A DNA stretch of 64,000 nucleotides, taken from contig VWZP01001589.1 of NCBI GenBank assembly GCA_013396995.1, positions 984,735-1,048,734 of the forward strand. The letters run 5' to 3'. The notes under the pieces are model-generated. The model saw only the letters and a list, made by a program, of their open reading frames with translations. It was not told where the DNA came from and searched no databases. This stretch comes from Dicaeum eximium. Its lineage: Eukaryota; Chordata; Aves; Passeriformes; Dicaeidae. Position 1 is the first letter of the stretch. Every line of letters begins with the position of its first letter. Both the position numbers and the translations under genes were made by a program. This document shows, in pieces, positions 24,969 to 36,540 of this stretch.

Positions 24969-27484
24969 CCTACTGTCTGCATTTTAATATTTGGTTATAC
25001 AATGATTATATAACCAGGGGAACTTCATGAGCTACCTCTTGCCCTGTATTTTATGAGCTACTGATTTCAAAATGAATTGCCTGCTTTTATTGCCTCTGAA
25101 CAAGGTAGGACACATTGCTTGCTCTTTGGAGGTTTGTTCAATGTGGGTATTTGAACCTAAATTTTCAAGTGAGTTAGAATAATTTTGGACCTTCTTTCTT
25201 TATCAGTTAATTTATTTTCCTTTACAGATTGTCCAGAGTCATAGTTCTTTCTTATGCAGTTATGATTTGCATTCCTAGAAAAGTATAAATTAACTATATC
25301 CCTAAAATTTAGAGGTAAACACTGCCATTTTCTTTGCAACAATTAGTGAATGCAAAAGCAATCAGATTGTGCTATTGTACTTCCCATAGGAATGCCAAAT
25401 GGTGTTTTATGAATGTCATTAATATAATATGCAAATGGTCTGCTTGGCTTTTGCTGCCCTGTTTGGACTAACCTAGTCAATCAGTCAGATGTTGCTAATG
25501 AGGAAGTTGATGAAAGCTTATCCAGTCGTTGAGAAGGTCAATGAAATGACAGACCCCTCTCTCTTTTCACTTGCCCTGCAGCTAGAACACCATATATAGC
25601 AATGTTTGAGTGACTAACTGAAGTCACCTGGGCATTGATCAGGGACTCTGAAGCAAGTTGTTATAAAATTTCCCAACATACATTTGTCATAATGTGAGCT
25701 ATTATAAAATAATTTAACTTTAGCATATTTGTGTTAATAAGGAGTGTTCAAATAAAATGAAGGCTTCTTGTAATCAGAAAATGCATTTAATCATAAAGAT
25801 AGCTTTCTAGGAAAAAAAAATTAAATAGCAGACAGTCCCCTCAAGGTAGAGTGTTTTTACTTTTCAGTCTTCTTTTTAATTTATTCAGTTTCCTCACAAT
25901 ATTTTTTCAATAATTTTTTTCAAATGAGCAGAAGTGAAATTTAGGTTTTCATCTTCCTAAACACTGAACTTCTTTGCAGACACAGAAAAATTGCTAAAAA
26001 CTCTTCTTTGCATGAGACAATGTTCACACAGAAGATAAAAATCTCTAAATAATGATTGTTTGCTGTCTGGATAGCAGCAGAAATTCCTGTTGCAGGGGTG
26101 CTTGTAACAGCATCTTCAGCTGAATCAGGATAGATGTCCTGAATCACTTTTCTACTTGGTTTTTGTACTCCAGCTGCCCAAGGTCCTACATAACCTCTTC
26201 ACCAACACCTTTAATCCTTCACTATTGATTGTACTAATCTTAATACAAAATATCTCCTAATTATCTTATCAATGCACAAAGGACTTATTTTATGATGTAA
26301 CATAAAACAGTTACATAAAACAGTAACAGTTTGCACTTACGGCTATGGCCAGTTCTACAATTTGGAATCACCTGAGATTCTCTGTGGTAGTCCAAGTCTC
26401 CACCCAGGACATTAATCTAAATATTTAAACATAGCAATTGGTTTATGCACAGCAGAAGCTGCCTAGGGAAAATCTCTAGACCTTCCCAAAATTCCCAACT
26501 CTAGAGTTCCTGCAGCAATTAGTAAAAAACCTGGTTGTGAAGGAGGCTGGGAAGTATCTCAATCACTTTTTCTTATCTCAAACTGGTTTATCACATCTAT
26601 TCAGTCTCTGTGCAGAGACCATCTGGGGAATTCCTGGACCAGGCAAATAATAACTTAGTGCATTGGGTGTGTACCCAGGCCTTGCTCTGATACCAGATGA
26701 CATCACAATTATAACCATAGGGCAAATCTGAATTTAAATCTTATTTTTCCTTTATGACTTGCATTCTAAAGTTATTATCACTGAATGTTTTCTACTTACA
26801 TTTATGACTTGGCAAAAGAAAATCCTTAGGCGAGAAATTATAAAACAATACTATAAGCTTTGCTCAGAATAATTTGAAAACTGAGTGGTTTTAAGTGTTG
26901 AAACTAAGAAAAGAAAGTCACACACTAAAAATACAATTAGATTTCATCAGTGTTTCCTTGCAGTGAGAATCTAGCTGGGGATGCAAGGACATCATGATGC
27001 TTCTGAGCTTTGTATTTCCATAATTTTATACTAAAATTTCTTCTTAGACGATTGCATTATACAGAAATATCACCAAATGAAGAATGCTTTCTAGAAGCTG
27101 TTACTCCTGAAAAACTTGACTACTACACCTTAATCAGAGGTAGATGACTTAAGGATAGTTCAGCTAAGGAGAGAGCTCAGAAAGTCTGTTTTGGCCTGCA
27201 ATCTTTTTCTGATTAAACATAATTCCTGTGAAATCTAAACCAATAATGTAACATTTTTAATATTATATTTCAGTGTTATATCTTAGTGGCTTTTTTTATG
27301 AGAGAGCTACTTCTCCTGAATGTCTAAACCTCTGCACCGAAGTACGCTGAACTTCTACAAGGAATTTCTGTAAGAAACAGCTTTGACTGTACTGTCTGAA
27401 ATTTCCTTCACAGTTCAAGGAAAATATGGCATTGAAGATAATCTTTACCATGAAAGTAATTGTCTATTGGTCAGTGCAATGCAG
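24968..27484. other. AT-rich sequence with a possible conserved non-coding block
   Basis: No gene or repeat family is recognisable. The segment 25380-25640 stands out. It has balanced composition and low internal repetition, with an octamer-like 'atgcaaat' near 25429, 'attaatat' near 25417, and 'gtcaatgaaatgacag' near 25537. These features resemble vertebrate enhancers. This is an impression from texture only. Confidence 0.4.
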
Positions 27485-28037
27485 TGGTTGTGTTTTAGCC
27501 CCAGACAGCAGCTCGGCCCCACACAGCCACCCGCTGAATCAGAGCTGTACGAGAGTGAGAACTCATGGTTTGAGATAAACATTTAAAATGTAATAATTAA
27601 AAAAAAACCCAACAAACTAAAATACCAGAAACCAGAGAAAAAAATTAAAAAGGAAACTATATTAAACCAAGACAAACAAGTGATGAAAAAACCCCAATTG
27701 CTCACAGCCTCATGCCCAAGCATTGGCAGACACAGATGACCTTCCTCATGGCCAGTTTTATTATGGAGCATGATGCCATGAGGTACAGAATGTCCCTTTG
27801 GTCAGCTGGGTCAGCTGTCCTGGCTGTGTCCCCTCCCAACCCTTTGTGCCTCCCCAGCCTCCTCACTGGTGGGGTGGGGTGAGGAGCAGAAAAGGCTGTG
27901 GCTCTGTGCAAACACTGCTCTGTGGTATCAAAAGCATCCCTATGTTATCAGCACTGTTTCCATCACAAATCCAAAACACAACCCCATACTCGCTGCTGTG
28001 AACAAAAATAACTCAACTTCAGCCAAAACCAGTAGCA
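27485..28037 (-). mobile_element. Solo LTR of a second endogenous retrovirus family, reverse strand
   Basis: Read on the minus strand this is an avian retroviral LTR. Its start corresponds to 'ctactggttttggctgaag' at the right edge. Inside are a 'gctgtgttttggatttg' block near 27970, the 'ggacagctgacccagctgacc' block near 27805, a degenerate TATA segment ('ccataataaaactgg') near 27757, and 'gttatctcaaaccatgagttc'-type R/U5 sequence near 27560. It ends in the 'ggggctaaaacac' block near 27490. On the plus strand it begins with TG and ends with CA as an LTR should, and the 4 bases on each side (27481-27484 and 28038-28041) are both 'gcag', a possible target-site duplication. No retroviral genes lie beside it. 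The family is common in neoavian genomes; I do not name a subfamily. Confidence 0.8.
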
Positions 28038-31000
28038 GCAGCTTATGAAATTCCTCATCAAGTTACGATGGAGGGCTCTTCAGTAAGAGAACTGACCCAG
28101 CGTGACTCCTGGAACCCACCTTGTCTCTACAGCTCTTGTTCAGCTGCAGTAAAACCTTTCTAAATTGCCTACAGTCTCAGGGCACTATTTCCTCCAAGGC
28201 CTCTACTCCTGTCTTCAGGAAGGGAATAGGCATGCAGTGTTTGTTGCCTCAAATTGCTATGAGAGTCCAATTCCGAATGGCTCATTTGGTACAAACTGGT
28301 GTGTTATTTATTTCCTCACAAACAAGATATTAATCCATTCAGCTTTAGTGGGGACATAAAAATGGGGCTATTCTGTGGGTGTAGAGTTATAGCACTCTGC
28401 AGTCCTTGGATACATCACAATAAATGTACCACAATGTTCTCACATTGTCTAATTATCTCTGGACTAAATATTGTGAATACTTCTGCAGCAGTAGACTTCA
28501 GAGTAGTATCAGATTCACCCTTTTCATGCAAGCAAAGCTTGTTTTAGAATCAGTTGAAGAAATTGTAAAATATGTTCCTTAGATTTCTATGGCCTTTGCT
28601 TTGTGACACAAAAAGAACAGATGAAAATATGATTACTTTTTTTATGAACATTACTCTTTATGTGATTTGTTTAGGCATTTCTTATGAGGAATATTTATTT
28701 TTAGTTTTCATGAGGCTTAAAAAAATAATCTAAATAGGGTCTTTCAAATATCTGAATTCTAGGTGTGTTTGAAATAGCACATTTGCTATGAATACAGAAA
28801 AAGAATTTTTCTGTCATAACAGAAGCAGTAAATTAATTGATTGTAACAACACCATTAGAGAGATATTCCACTTGTGCTGTCAAGAATGACATAAAGGTAT
28901 TTAAAGCAGGAGATTTCAAGTCCCTTTTTGATTTGACAGGACAAATCAATAGGCATAAAAGAAGACTGGTTTTGTTTTGATAGCTTTTTTTTTCTTTTGT
29001 GCACTATTCTCTGGAATTTCTACTATTCCTTAATAACATTGCTAATATTTTTAAAAAAAGATAGTGCAACAGGATGACCTTCCCAGACTTGTAGCCTTCA
29101 GGAGGGCCAACTCTAAGAGCTATCCTCAGATATATTCCCTCTTCCTGGTCTTCTGCCCTAGCACTATCCATTCCAAAAGGAAGCCAAAAAAATGATTTAC
29201 CTTAAAAAGGCTGAATACTTTGTGTAATGATGAGTGTGGCTTCTCGGTTGACACTGTCTGCCAATAGATGATGAGCACTGCCTGTATAAGCAAGGTGTCA
29301 CTGCTGAAATCTTCAGGTAACATGAAAATAGCTCTCAGCAATTCAAAAAATAATTGTCACTTCATTCATCTTTGCAAAAAAAAAAAAAAGGCAGCAGAAG
29401 GGGAAAAGAAAGCTGTAAAAGGAAAAAGAAAAAAAATAATGATAGGATGATTTAACAAGTAATACAATGTAATAATAATCTTTTCATTCAGATGGGTTTC
29501 ATGTCAAATTAATTCAAGGTCAATTTTCATAAATTCAACATTTCTGGGAAAAAATACAAGCTCTTCTGCCTTCCATTAAAATGAGTGATTCTAACTTTCT
29601 TCTCTGCTGACAAGTCATAGTTATATTATGTGTCATGATATGTAACTGACAGTGAAATAATGTCAGATAATTTTATAAAAAGCATAAATGAAAGATGTGT
29701 AATTAGCGGGTGGCATTGCAACTGAGCTTGAACCTAGGTGTTTTTTGAAAGTCTAGTCCAGACTAAGTTCATTTACAAGGAAAGTGAGCAGTCCCTAGAC
29801 ACCTTTTCCCCAACATGTATATAATTAAGCTGGCAAGATGTATTTCTTCTGCTAGACATATTTTTAGAGCCATATCTTTAAGCAATAAAAAATTGGAGCA
29901 CTATGGCTACTGCAACAAACTTCTTTGTGATGTCTTTTATCTAAAAATCATTATTAGTTTCTATTATCTGACTTTTTGGGATCATAAAAAAATTGATCTG
30001 AAAGCATCAAAAATCCATATCCTTGGGGACAGAACAAAGGGACACATGCTCTGTGAGTGAGCAGTTTTAGGCACAGACAGGGAATGTTTGCCACGGAGCC
30101 AGGATGTACTTGCAGCCACAGGTGAAACAGGGGAGGCAGCTGTGGTCAGCTTGAATGTCAGTGGTGTCCCCACGCTGGGCAGAATGGGGCTGGCAGGGCC
30201 TGACAGTGTGAGAGACCTGGCAGTGGAGAGCAGCCTGGAAGGAAAGTGCTCTGACTGAGTGGGCCTGTGGGCAACCATATGGGGCTTCACATAAAGTCCT
30301 TCCAACCTTCTCCCACCACAAGGCAAAAGACATGCTGCCACTTCCAGGAAGTGTGTAGTGTGTCTTCTGCCCCCAGCCTTTTTTTTTTTTCTTTCTTTCT
30401 TTTTTGACAAAATTGAATTTCTTGAACATAAGCCTCAATTATGTGGGGTAGCAATCTCAGAAAAGATGGAACTCATTCTGCTGGTGTTTCTCTTAAAATC
30501 TAGCAGATTTAAATCTGTGGTAAGTATATACAGCAAAAAGTAAGAAACAACCAATAAAGAAAATATTACAGTGTTTGAACCAAGACTAGATCCACATCTT
30601 TTTGTGGCTGCCATACACAAATGCCAAATGTCACACACCAAGAGCTAACTGATGTCTTAATATTAACATTTACCAAAACGTCCTCAGAATAGGCTTGAGT
30701 TTTCTCAGCATCAAAATGGTGGGAATATTTGCTAGTTGTGGCTTACTCATTCATTGAAAGGCTGGCTGTTTAACCAGGAGATAGTTTACTCTAAACTCAA
30801 AGAAAAGCTATAATTTCAAACTCTTTTTATTGATTCCAGTGCGATTTGTAACAGCTTGTACTGTAATTCTGAAAACTCTTCAAACTTGTGTGAAATTCAT
30901 ACTCTATGATGCAGGTGAGGGACTGCTGGAGGTTTGTATTGTCTGCAGTATTGAGGCTCACCCCCTTTCCCTCATTTGAGCCTTTTTGGTGCAGAATATT

Positions 31001-32649
31001 TATACTTCATGGGGCAGATGAAAACATCTTTGTGTGAGGTCCCTCCCTGAGCTGAGAACTTCCCTGCTGCTGGTACCCTGCAGGAACACAGCAGTTTCAG
31101 CCTTATTTTATCTGGGGAGAGAAGTCTGAAGAAAATTTATTTTCCCTCTCACTCCTTCACCTCCTCATCAGCTAACCAGTCACAGGAAGATCTCTTCTGC
31201 AACCCTGTCTTGTACCTGCATTGTTAAGCTCTTGGTCCTTCCTTTTTCCTGAGCTCTACCAGTCAGAAAGGACCAGAGCCCACTGAACTGCAGACAGCAG
31301 CGGCTTGGTTACACCACTGGGCACAACAGGAACCCCACCTGACTTCAGCTGTAAAGGTGACAAAAACTCCTGTGATCCATTCAGTATTCCCACATCCTTA
31401 GGTCTTCCTCTGACCAGTCATGCCCTGCCCTCTACTACAAGATTGTTGGTATTCCTTGTGGGTTTTATTTTTTTCCTCCTTTCTCCATATTCAGACTCTT
31501 TCTACCAAATTCCTATGTCCTAGGATTTAATGTACTGTGCTGTGAACAGCACTGGGAGCTGGGTATGATCCATGACTCTCTAAAAGAGAGACACCTCTAT
31601 ACACATCAATAGAAGTTTGAATAGTAAATCAAATCCCATTTCAGTAAACCAGTGGCTTATTATTTAAATTACATAATGCATGCTATTGATATTAATATAA
31701 TTTTGATTTATGCTTAAAATTAAATGTGAATCTGTTCTATTGTATTATGAGTCTGAAATAGTCATGGTATAGAAAAGTTGTAAGTATTACTTTTGATTTA
31801 TAAAGTATTTGCTCTAGTAACAAAAGCACCCCCAAAAAATCTGAAACTCTTACACCTCACAGATAATGACCGAGAGAAGAAAAAGTGGTTCTGTCTAAAT
31901 AGCATAATAAGCTTACATCAGGTCAAATTATATCTGTGTCTCCTTTCAGTTATAAAGAGAAATCCTAAATAAACCCTAGCACACTAATGGATAGTGGTAG
32001 AGAAATGGAAAACCATGGATAATACAATAGATTTAAATGTCAAGGTCTTAGAAGCACATTTCTTTACTGTTTCTGAAAGAAAGTTTGGCTCCATTACCCC
32101 AGCATTTAAAAGTAACAACTTCATTTTCTTCTGCCTAACTCACACAACCTTTTAACATCAATAAAGTTTCAGTGGCTTAAAGGAAGAACTTGGTGCTAGC
32201 TTTTATCCAGAAATAATGAATAAATAAATAATGAAACTTCTATTCATTGTGTTCACTCTGTTTCTGCTAAAGAGGAAATGAAAGATTTGTTGCAGAATGT
32301 TAAGATCTTTCTGAATGATGGTATTTTGCACTGTACTTGTTCATGGATGACCAGAGATTTCTGTGTTGATGTAGAAAATACACAGGAGAAAACTCCATGT
32401 AAGCAAGAGTGTTTCTCAATATATTATGCAACTATTTTCAATAATAATTTGCATTATTTCGTTTAACACTGGTCTTAAGTTCACTCTAACATTTATAATA
32501 GTGGTTTATATGTGTAAGGATAAAGGTTCATTCCAAGAAATGTCTTTGTAAAGAACTATTTTTCTCAATTAGTATAGGCTTTAGCTATTATTCATATAAC
32601 ATAACCAAAAGATTAATAAAATGTAATTAAATAAATGTAAAAAAAATGT
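28038..32649. other. Mixed unique sequence, no supported gene
   Basis: No recognisable repeat or gene. Three parts stand out. 29180-29330 has an exon-like segment on the minus strand. 30020-30340 is a GC-rich island of unknown origin followed by a T/CT run at 30380-30405. 30950-31450 is GC-balanced and non-repetitive. The remainder is AT-rich. Confidence 0.45.
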
Positions 32650-33142
32650 AGTTCTAGCTTCAAGAAAGACATTGAGGTGCTGGGGTGAGTCCCTAGAAGA
32701 GCAAGGAAGCTGGTGAAGGGTCTAGAGGGTAAGTCCTTTGAGGAGCAGCTGAGGGATCTGGGCTTGTTTACCCTGGAGAAAAGGAGGCTCAGGGGGGACC
32801 TTACCACTCTCTGCAACTGCCTGAAAGGAAGATGTGGCCAGGTGGGGATCACTCTCTTCTCCCATGTAACAAGTGACAAGGGGAAATGCCCTCAGGATGT
32901 ACCAAGAGAGGTTCAGGCTGGGCATAAGAAGGAATTTCTTCACAGAAAGGATTGTTAAACATTTGAATGCCCACCACCAGTTAGGTGGTAGAATAACCTT
33001 CCTGGAGGTGCTCAAGAAACAACTGGACTATGGTCAACGAAACCATTGTGCCATGGTCTGGTTGACAACTGGTGGTCAGTCAAAGGTTGGACTTGAGAGT
33101 CTCAGAGGTCTTTTCCTATCTAAACAATTCTGTGTATCTACT
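32650..33142 (+). mobile_element. CR1 LINE 3' end, older subfamily
   Basis: A forward CR1 fragment of a different subfamily from the copy at 1912. Landmarks are 'gaagggtctagagg' near 32715, 'ctggagaaaaggaggctcag' near 32772, 'ctgcaactgcctgaaagga' near 32811, 'ataagaaggaatttcttcac' near 32923, 'ggtgctcaagaaacaactgg' near 33006, and the closing 'gaggtcttttcctatctaaacaattctgtg'. The region 33030-33080 departs from the expected 3' UTR, which points to a small insertion or heavy mutation. It starts well inside the 3' region and has no functional ORF. Confidence 0.88.
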
Positions 33143-33734
33143 TAGGCTATACAAAACACTTCTGTAATTCAAAGTTCTGCCCTGAAGTTAAATACCACAA
33201 ATATATTACCCCAATGGAACTAAAAGTGAATCATAAGATGAAAAAAGGAGAGTTAATCTGAAACAAGTGAAGTTCATATCCTCATGTGCATTTGGTTTTG
33301 CCTTCAATGCTTCCTAAATGGAGCACTTGATGAGGAGCAGGTTGTGAGCAGTTATTACCCTAGTATTAGTAACTTTACTATTGCTGTACAATTTCCTGCT
33401 TCTTGGTGTAGCTCTGTTAATTTTCTCCTGATACTTAAATCAGTAGACCTAGGACTGCCTTTTTATCTGGCATTTTAGAGTCCTAGTACTAAATGTTAAT
33501 TTTACAAAATTATATTATTTTTAAAAACTATGTCAACTCATCTGGTTACCTGATTTTCAATTATTATGAAATAGAAGTGTCATGTCACCTTGTGCTGGTG
33601 AAGAGAACCATAAAGGCACAAGTGAAATACACTTTCACCCCCACAAGTGAAAATACAAAACATGTCTCATACATCCCTGAAAAATGTTACAAATATCCTG
33701 AATGTCTTCTCTAAACATATGAAGGAAAATAAGT
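33143..33734. other. AT-rich spacer between two CR1 copies
   Basis: About 590 bp of AT-rich sequence without a recognisable element. Short open frames of 64 and 73 codons are not supported by anything else. Confidence 0.55.
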
Positions 33735-34190
33735 TTATCAGGGGTAGCCAAACGGATTCATCATGGGGAAATCATGCTTGACCATTTTCACAGACCTCTG
33801 TGATGGAAGAGCAGTGGGTGTGTGGGTGTTGAGGCTGCTGACACTTAACATCTCCCATAACATCCTCATGGGTAAGCTCAGGAGGTGTGGGTTACACGAG
33901 TGGACAGGGAGGTGGGTTGGCCAAGGCCAGTGGCATCCAGGGCTGCACCAGAAGACTGTGGCCAGCAGGGCAAGAAGGTGATCCTGCTCCTCTACTCTGC
34001 TCTGATGAGGCCACATCTGGAACTCTGTGTCCAGGTCTGGGCTCTGTGCAAGAGATACATGGAGCTTCTGGAGAGGATTCAGAGGAAGGCTGCAAAGATG
34101 ATGAGAGATCTAGAGCATCTCTCCTATAAGGAGCCAGCTGGGACTGTTTAGTTTGGAGAAGGGAGAACTGAGATATGGTCTTATCTATAG
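33735..34190 (+). mobile_element. CR1 LINE, internally deleted; left part, interrupted by a SINE
   Basis: This copy reaches further into the reverse transcriptase ORF than the others. At 33840-33920 it encodes the CR1 polymerase segment with the residues 'SHNIL.GKLRR.GL.EWT', following an 'atggggaaatcatgcttgacc' block near 33760. It then jumps directly to the 'catccagggctgcacc' block near 33938, which normally lies several hundred bases further downstream in a CR1. So the copy carries a large internal deletion, with a junction near 33915-33935. After that it follows the usual order: 'ctcctctactctgctctgatgaggcc', 'gagaggattcagaggaaggc', 'gaggatctag'-like and 'tagtttggagaagg'. It is interrupted at 34191 and resumes at 34327. 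Confidence 0.88.
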
Positions 34191-34326
34191 GCACACAGCT
34201 GACCCTGAGATGAGCTCAGGTGGTTGGAGCATGATGCTAATAATGCTAAGCCTTTGTGGGTTTGAGAGTTGGACTTGTTGATCCTTGGAGGTCTCTTCCA
34301 ACTCAGAATATCCTCGGATTTTGTGA
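34191..34326 (+). mobile_element. tRNA-Ile-derived SINE with CR1-like tail (TguSINE1-like)
   Basis: The head resembles tRNA-Ile(AAU): an A-box-like 'tgagctcaggtggttgg' at 34211-34227, an anticodon-loop region 'gctaataatgctaag' near 34236, and a B-box-like 'gtgggtttgagag' near 34256. The tail is CR1-like: 'ttggacttgttgatccttggaggtc' near 34269, 'cttccaact', and a decayed terminal 'cggattttgtga'. This head-and-tail plan is the one described for the zebra finch SINE TguSINE1, a CR1-mobilised element. The promoter boxes are mutated. It sits inside the CR1 copy whose two halves flank it, so it inserted after that CR1. Confidence 0.75.
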
Positions 34327-34633
34327 AACATCTTGAAGACAGATGTCAAAATGATAAGGCCAGACTCTTTTTAGTGGTGTTCAGTGACAGGTCAATAGGC
34401 AAAAAATTACACACTGGAAGTTCCATATGAATAAGAGAAAATTATTTACTTTGAGCATGCCAGAGCACTGGAAGAGGTTGCCCAGAGACCTTGTGGAGTC
34501 TTTTTCTCTGGATACATTCAAAACCTGCCTGGATGTGGTCCTGTGCAACCTACTTCAGGAGAATGTGCTTTAGCAGCGGGGTTGGACTAGATGGTCTCCT
34601 GAGGTTCCTTCCAACCACAACCATTCAGTGATT
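34327..34633 (+). mobile_element. CR1 LINE, right part, continuation after the SINE
   Basis: This continues the CR1 from before the SINE: 'acatcttgaagacagatgtc', 'ggccagactctttttagtgg', 'cagtgacaggtcaataggc', 'agcactggaagaggttgccc', 'gttgtgga'-type 'cttgtggagtctttttctc', and the ending 'ggttggactagatggtctcc' with 'gttccttccaaccacaaccattc'. The break and resumption match one CR1 3' region without a gap, which shows the two parts were once one element. Confidence 0.88.
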
Positions 34634-35624
34634 TACTCAAGTAAATTCTCATAAGTGAAGTAGGAGCTTCAATGGGACTTAGATGACTAACTACTCTTAA
34701 TGCTTTTGACTATTTATTTCAATGAAGCTAATTTCTGTGCTATTAAACAAGGTATCTCCAAGAGACAAAACATTTAAAGCAGACCAGAAAAAGAAATTTA
34801 TGACTTGCTGGCAATGAACTTTAACATTTCCTTCTGAATTTTAAACATTAGGTTTACATGTCAAGATCTTCTTACAGTTTTTTCTATCCAGATTTTCTAT
34901 TTTTGAGGTGGTCCAATTTAAAAAGCATGTAGATTATTTTATGCCTTCCAAAAAATTAGTTATGAAATGTGTTTTCCCTCTGGTAATTCAACAGGCATGG
35001 AATGTATATACTCTTGGGGAGAAAGAAATAGTGCTAAATAAGGTGGCTGGTTATCCTTCTATGTTCTGAACACAGCTAAATTGACCATAGCTAATTTTGT
35101 TTTCACATGATTGGCAAGGGGGTAGGTGTTTTGAACCAATATGTTAAATGTTCCACTTCATAAACTGGAAACATGCCTGGAGCAGCTGATTGTGCCAGCT
35201 GGCTGATCTTCAGCATAGGGCACGTGTTCACTCTGTCTCATGGCATTGAATTAGCCAACTGTCTGTTGTTCCCTTTTGAGTCAAAACTAATAAGAAGTGT
35301 GATTAAGAACTACTTTATTTCACTGATCTTTGCCTCAAAAGTAGACAAATATCCTATGCTGAAGGGTAAATTTCTGCCCTTGGTTACCCTGTAGGTTAGC
35401 AACACAATTAAAAACTCAATTATGAAAAAATATTCAAAGTTGTGGTGGCAATGCATTTGTCTTTCATTTCTGCAAGTGGAAATTTGAATGTCCATGTATG
35501 TCACAGATGAAAATGAGTACCATAATTTGAACCCTCAACTATTTATTTAATAATACTGAAATACAGGAAATTACACTTAAACCTAAGAGCATAAAACCTT
35601 TTTCTCTTTCAGTGTGAGTTAGTT
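34634..35624. other. AT-rich unique sequence, no gene seen
   Basis: No recognisable gene or repeat. Short frames of 64-73 codons on both strands near 35173-35504 lack support. Confidence 0.55.
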
Positions 35625-35803
35625 TAAATACTGGAATAGGTTTCTAAAGAGGTTGTGGAGTCTTTATCTTTGGAAATACTCAAAAACTGACTGATCAAAA
35701 CCCTGAGCAACATGCTCTATTTGACCTTGCTTTAGAAGTACTCTTGAACTGAACAATCTCCAAAGATCTTTTCAAGGCTTAATTATTCTGTGTTTCTCTG
35801 GTT
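35625..35803 (+). mobile_element. Old CR1 LINE 3' tail
   Basis: A short, heavily mutated CR1 3' end in forward orientation. It starts at 'ctggaataggtttctaaaga' and continues with 'ggttgtggagtctttatctttgg', 'aaaccctgagcaacatgctc', and a decayed end 'caatctccaaagatcttttcaagg' plus 'attattctgtgtttc'. It is more diverged than the neighbouring CR1 at 33735-34633. Confidence 0.75.
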
Positions 35804-36540
35804 TTGATCCTGAAAAAGATTTCAGGAAAGCGAAAGGGAGAGTTATTGACTTGATTTGGTGATTGAATTATATTTTGGTTATTTCTGTGGTTTTCTCTCT
35901 CAGAAAATGCTAGTAACTGAAATCTGAGTTGCACAGATTTGTGTTTTTACAAGTGTTTGTATCTTTGTGAATACTACATTTTAAACTCCAAACATGTTTT
36001 GTAAAAAATTGAATTTGCCAGGAAAATAAAATACAGGTTGTAATGTTTTATAATATTTTATGGACCAAATTGAAATAGATACTTTAACAAGTAGTATTGT
36101 GAAGAGCGTCGCTTTGAGCCAGATCTGCTACAGTATTGTTTATACCACTTAGTTTAGAGCTTTCCATGGATTCAATAAACAAAGCATGGTGTAGGAAGAC
36201 TGACTCATGAAAAGCAGTCTTATTGGGTTTTCCAGAAGATTGTTTTGTTTCTTAATAGCAGCCACTTCTATCTGTGTTTTCTCTGTATCAAAATTTTCCT
36301 GTTGACTGTAAGAATTGTTTATGCCTGTATGAAAATGGCAAAAGAATGAGGTGGGAAGACAATGAGTACTTGAGTGGACATGAATAATAGTTACTGAGAG
36401 ACCAAGTGGCATCATCAGATATGTGCATCCATGTGGCACCAACTGTTAAACAGCATGCTCTGATTAGGTGCTGTCATTCCAAGCTCTTACACAACTGGAA
36501 GCCAGGGAGAGTGGAATCACTTGGCAATAACTCCTCCGGT
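35804..36540. other. AT-rich sequence, no gene seen
   Basis: No supported feature. A 97-codon minus-strand open frame (36149-36442) is not recognisable and has no flanking splice pattern I would trust. Confidence 0.5.

Noticed and set aside
24725..24982. Tyrosine- and cysteine-rich open frame
   Set aside because: It is the translation of the AAC/AAT microsatellite.
34211..34275. A functional tRNA-Ile gene
   Set aside because: The A and B boxes and the acceptor stem region are mutated, and the sequence continues into a CR1-like tail, so it is a SINE head and not a tRNA gene.
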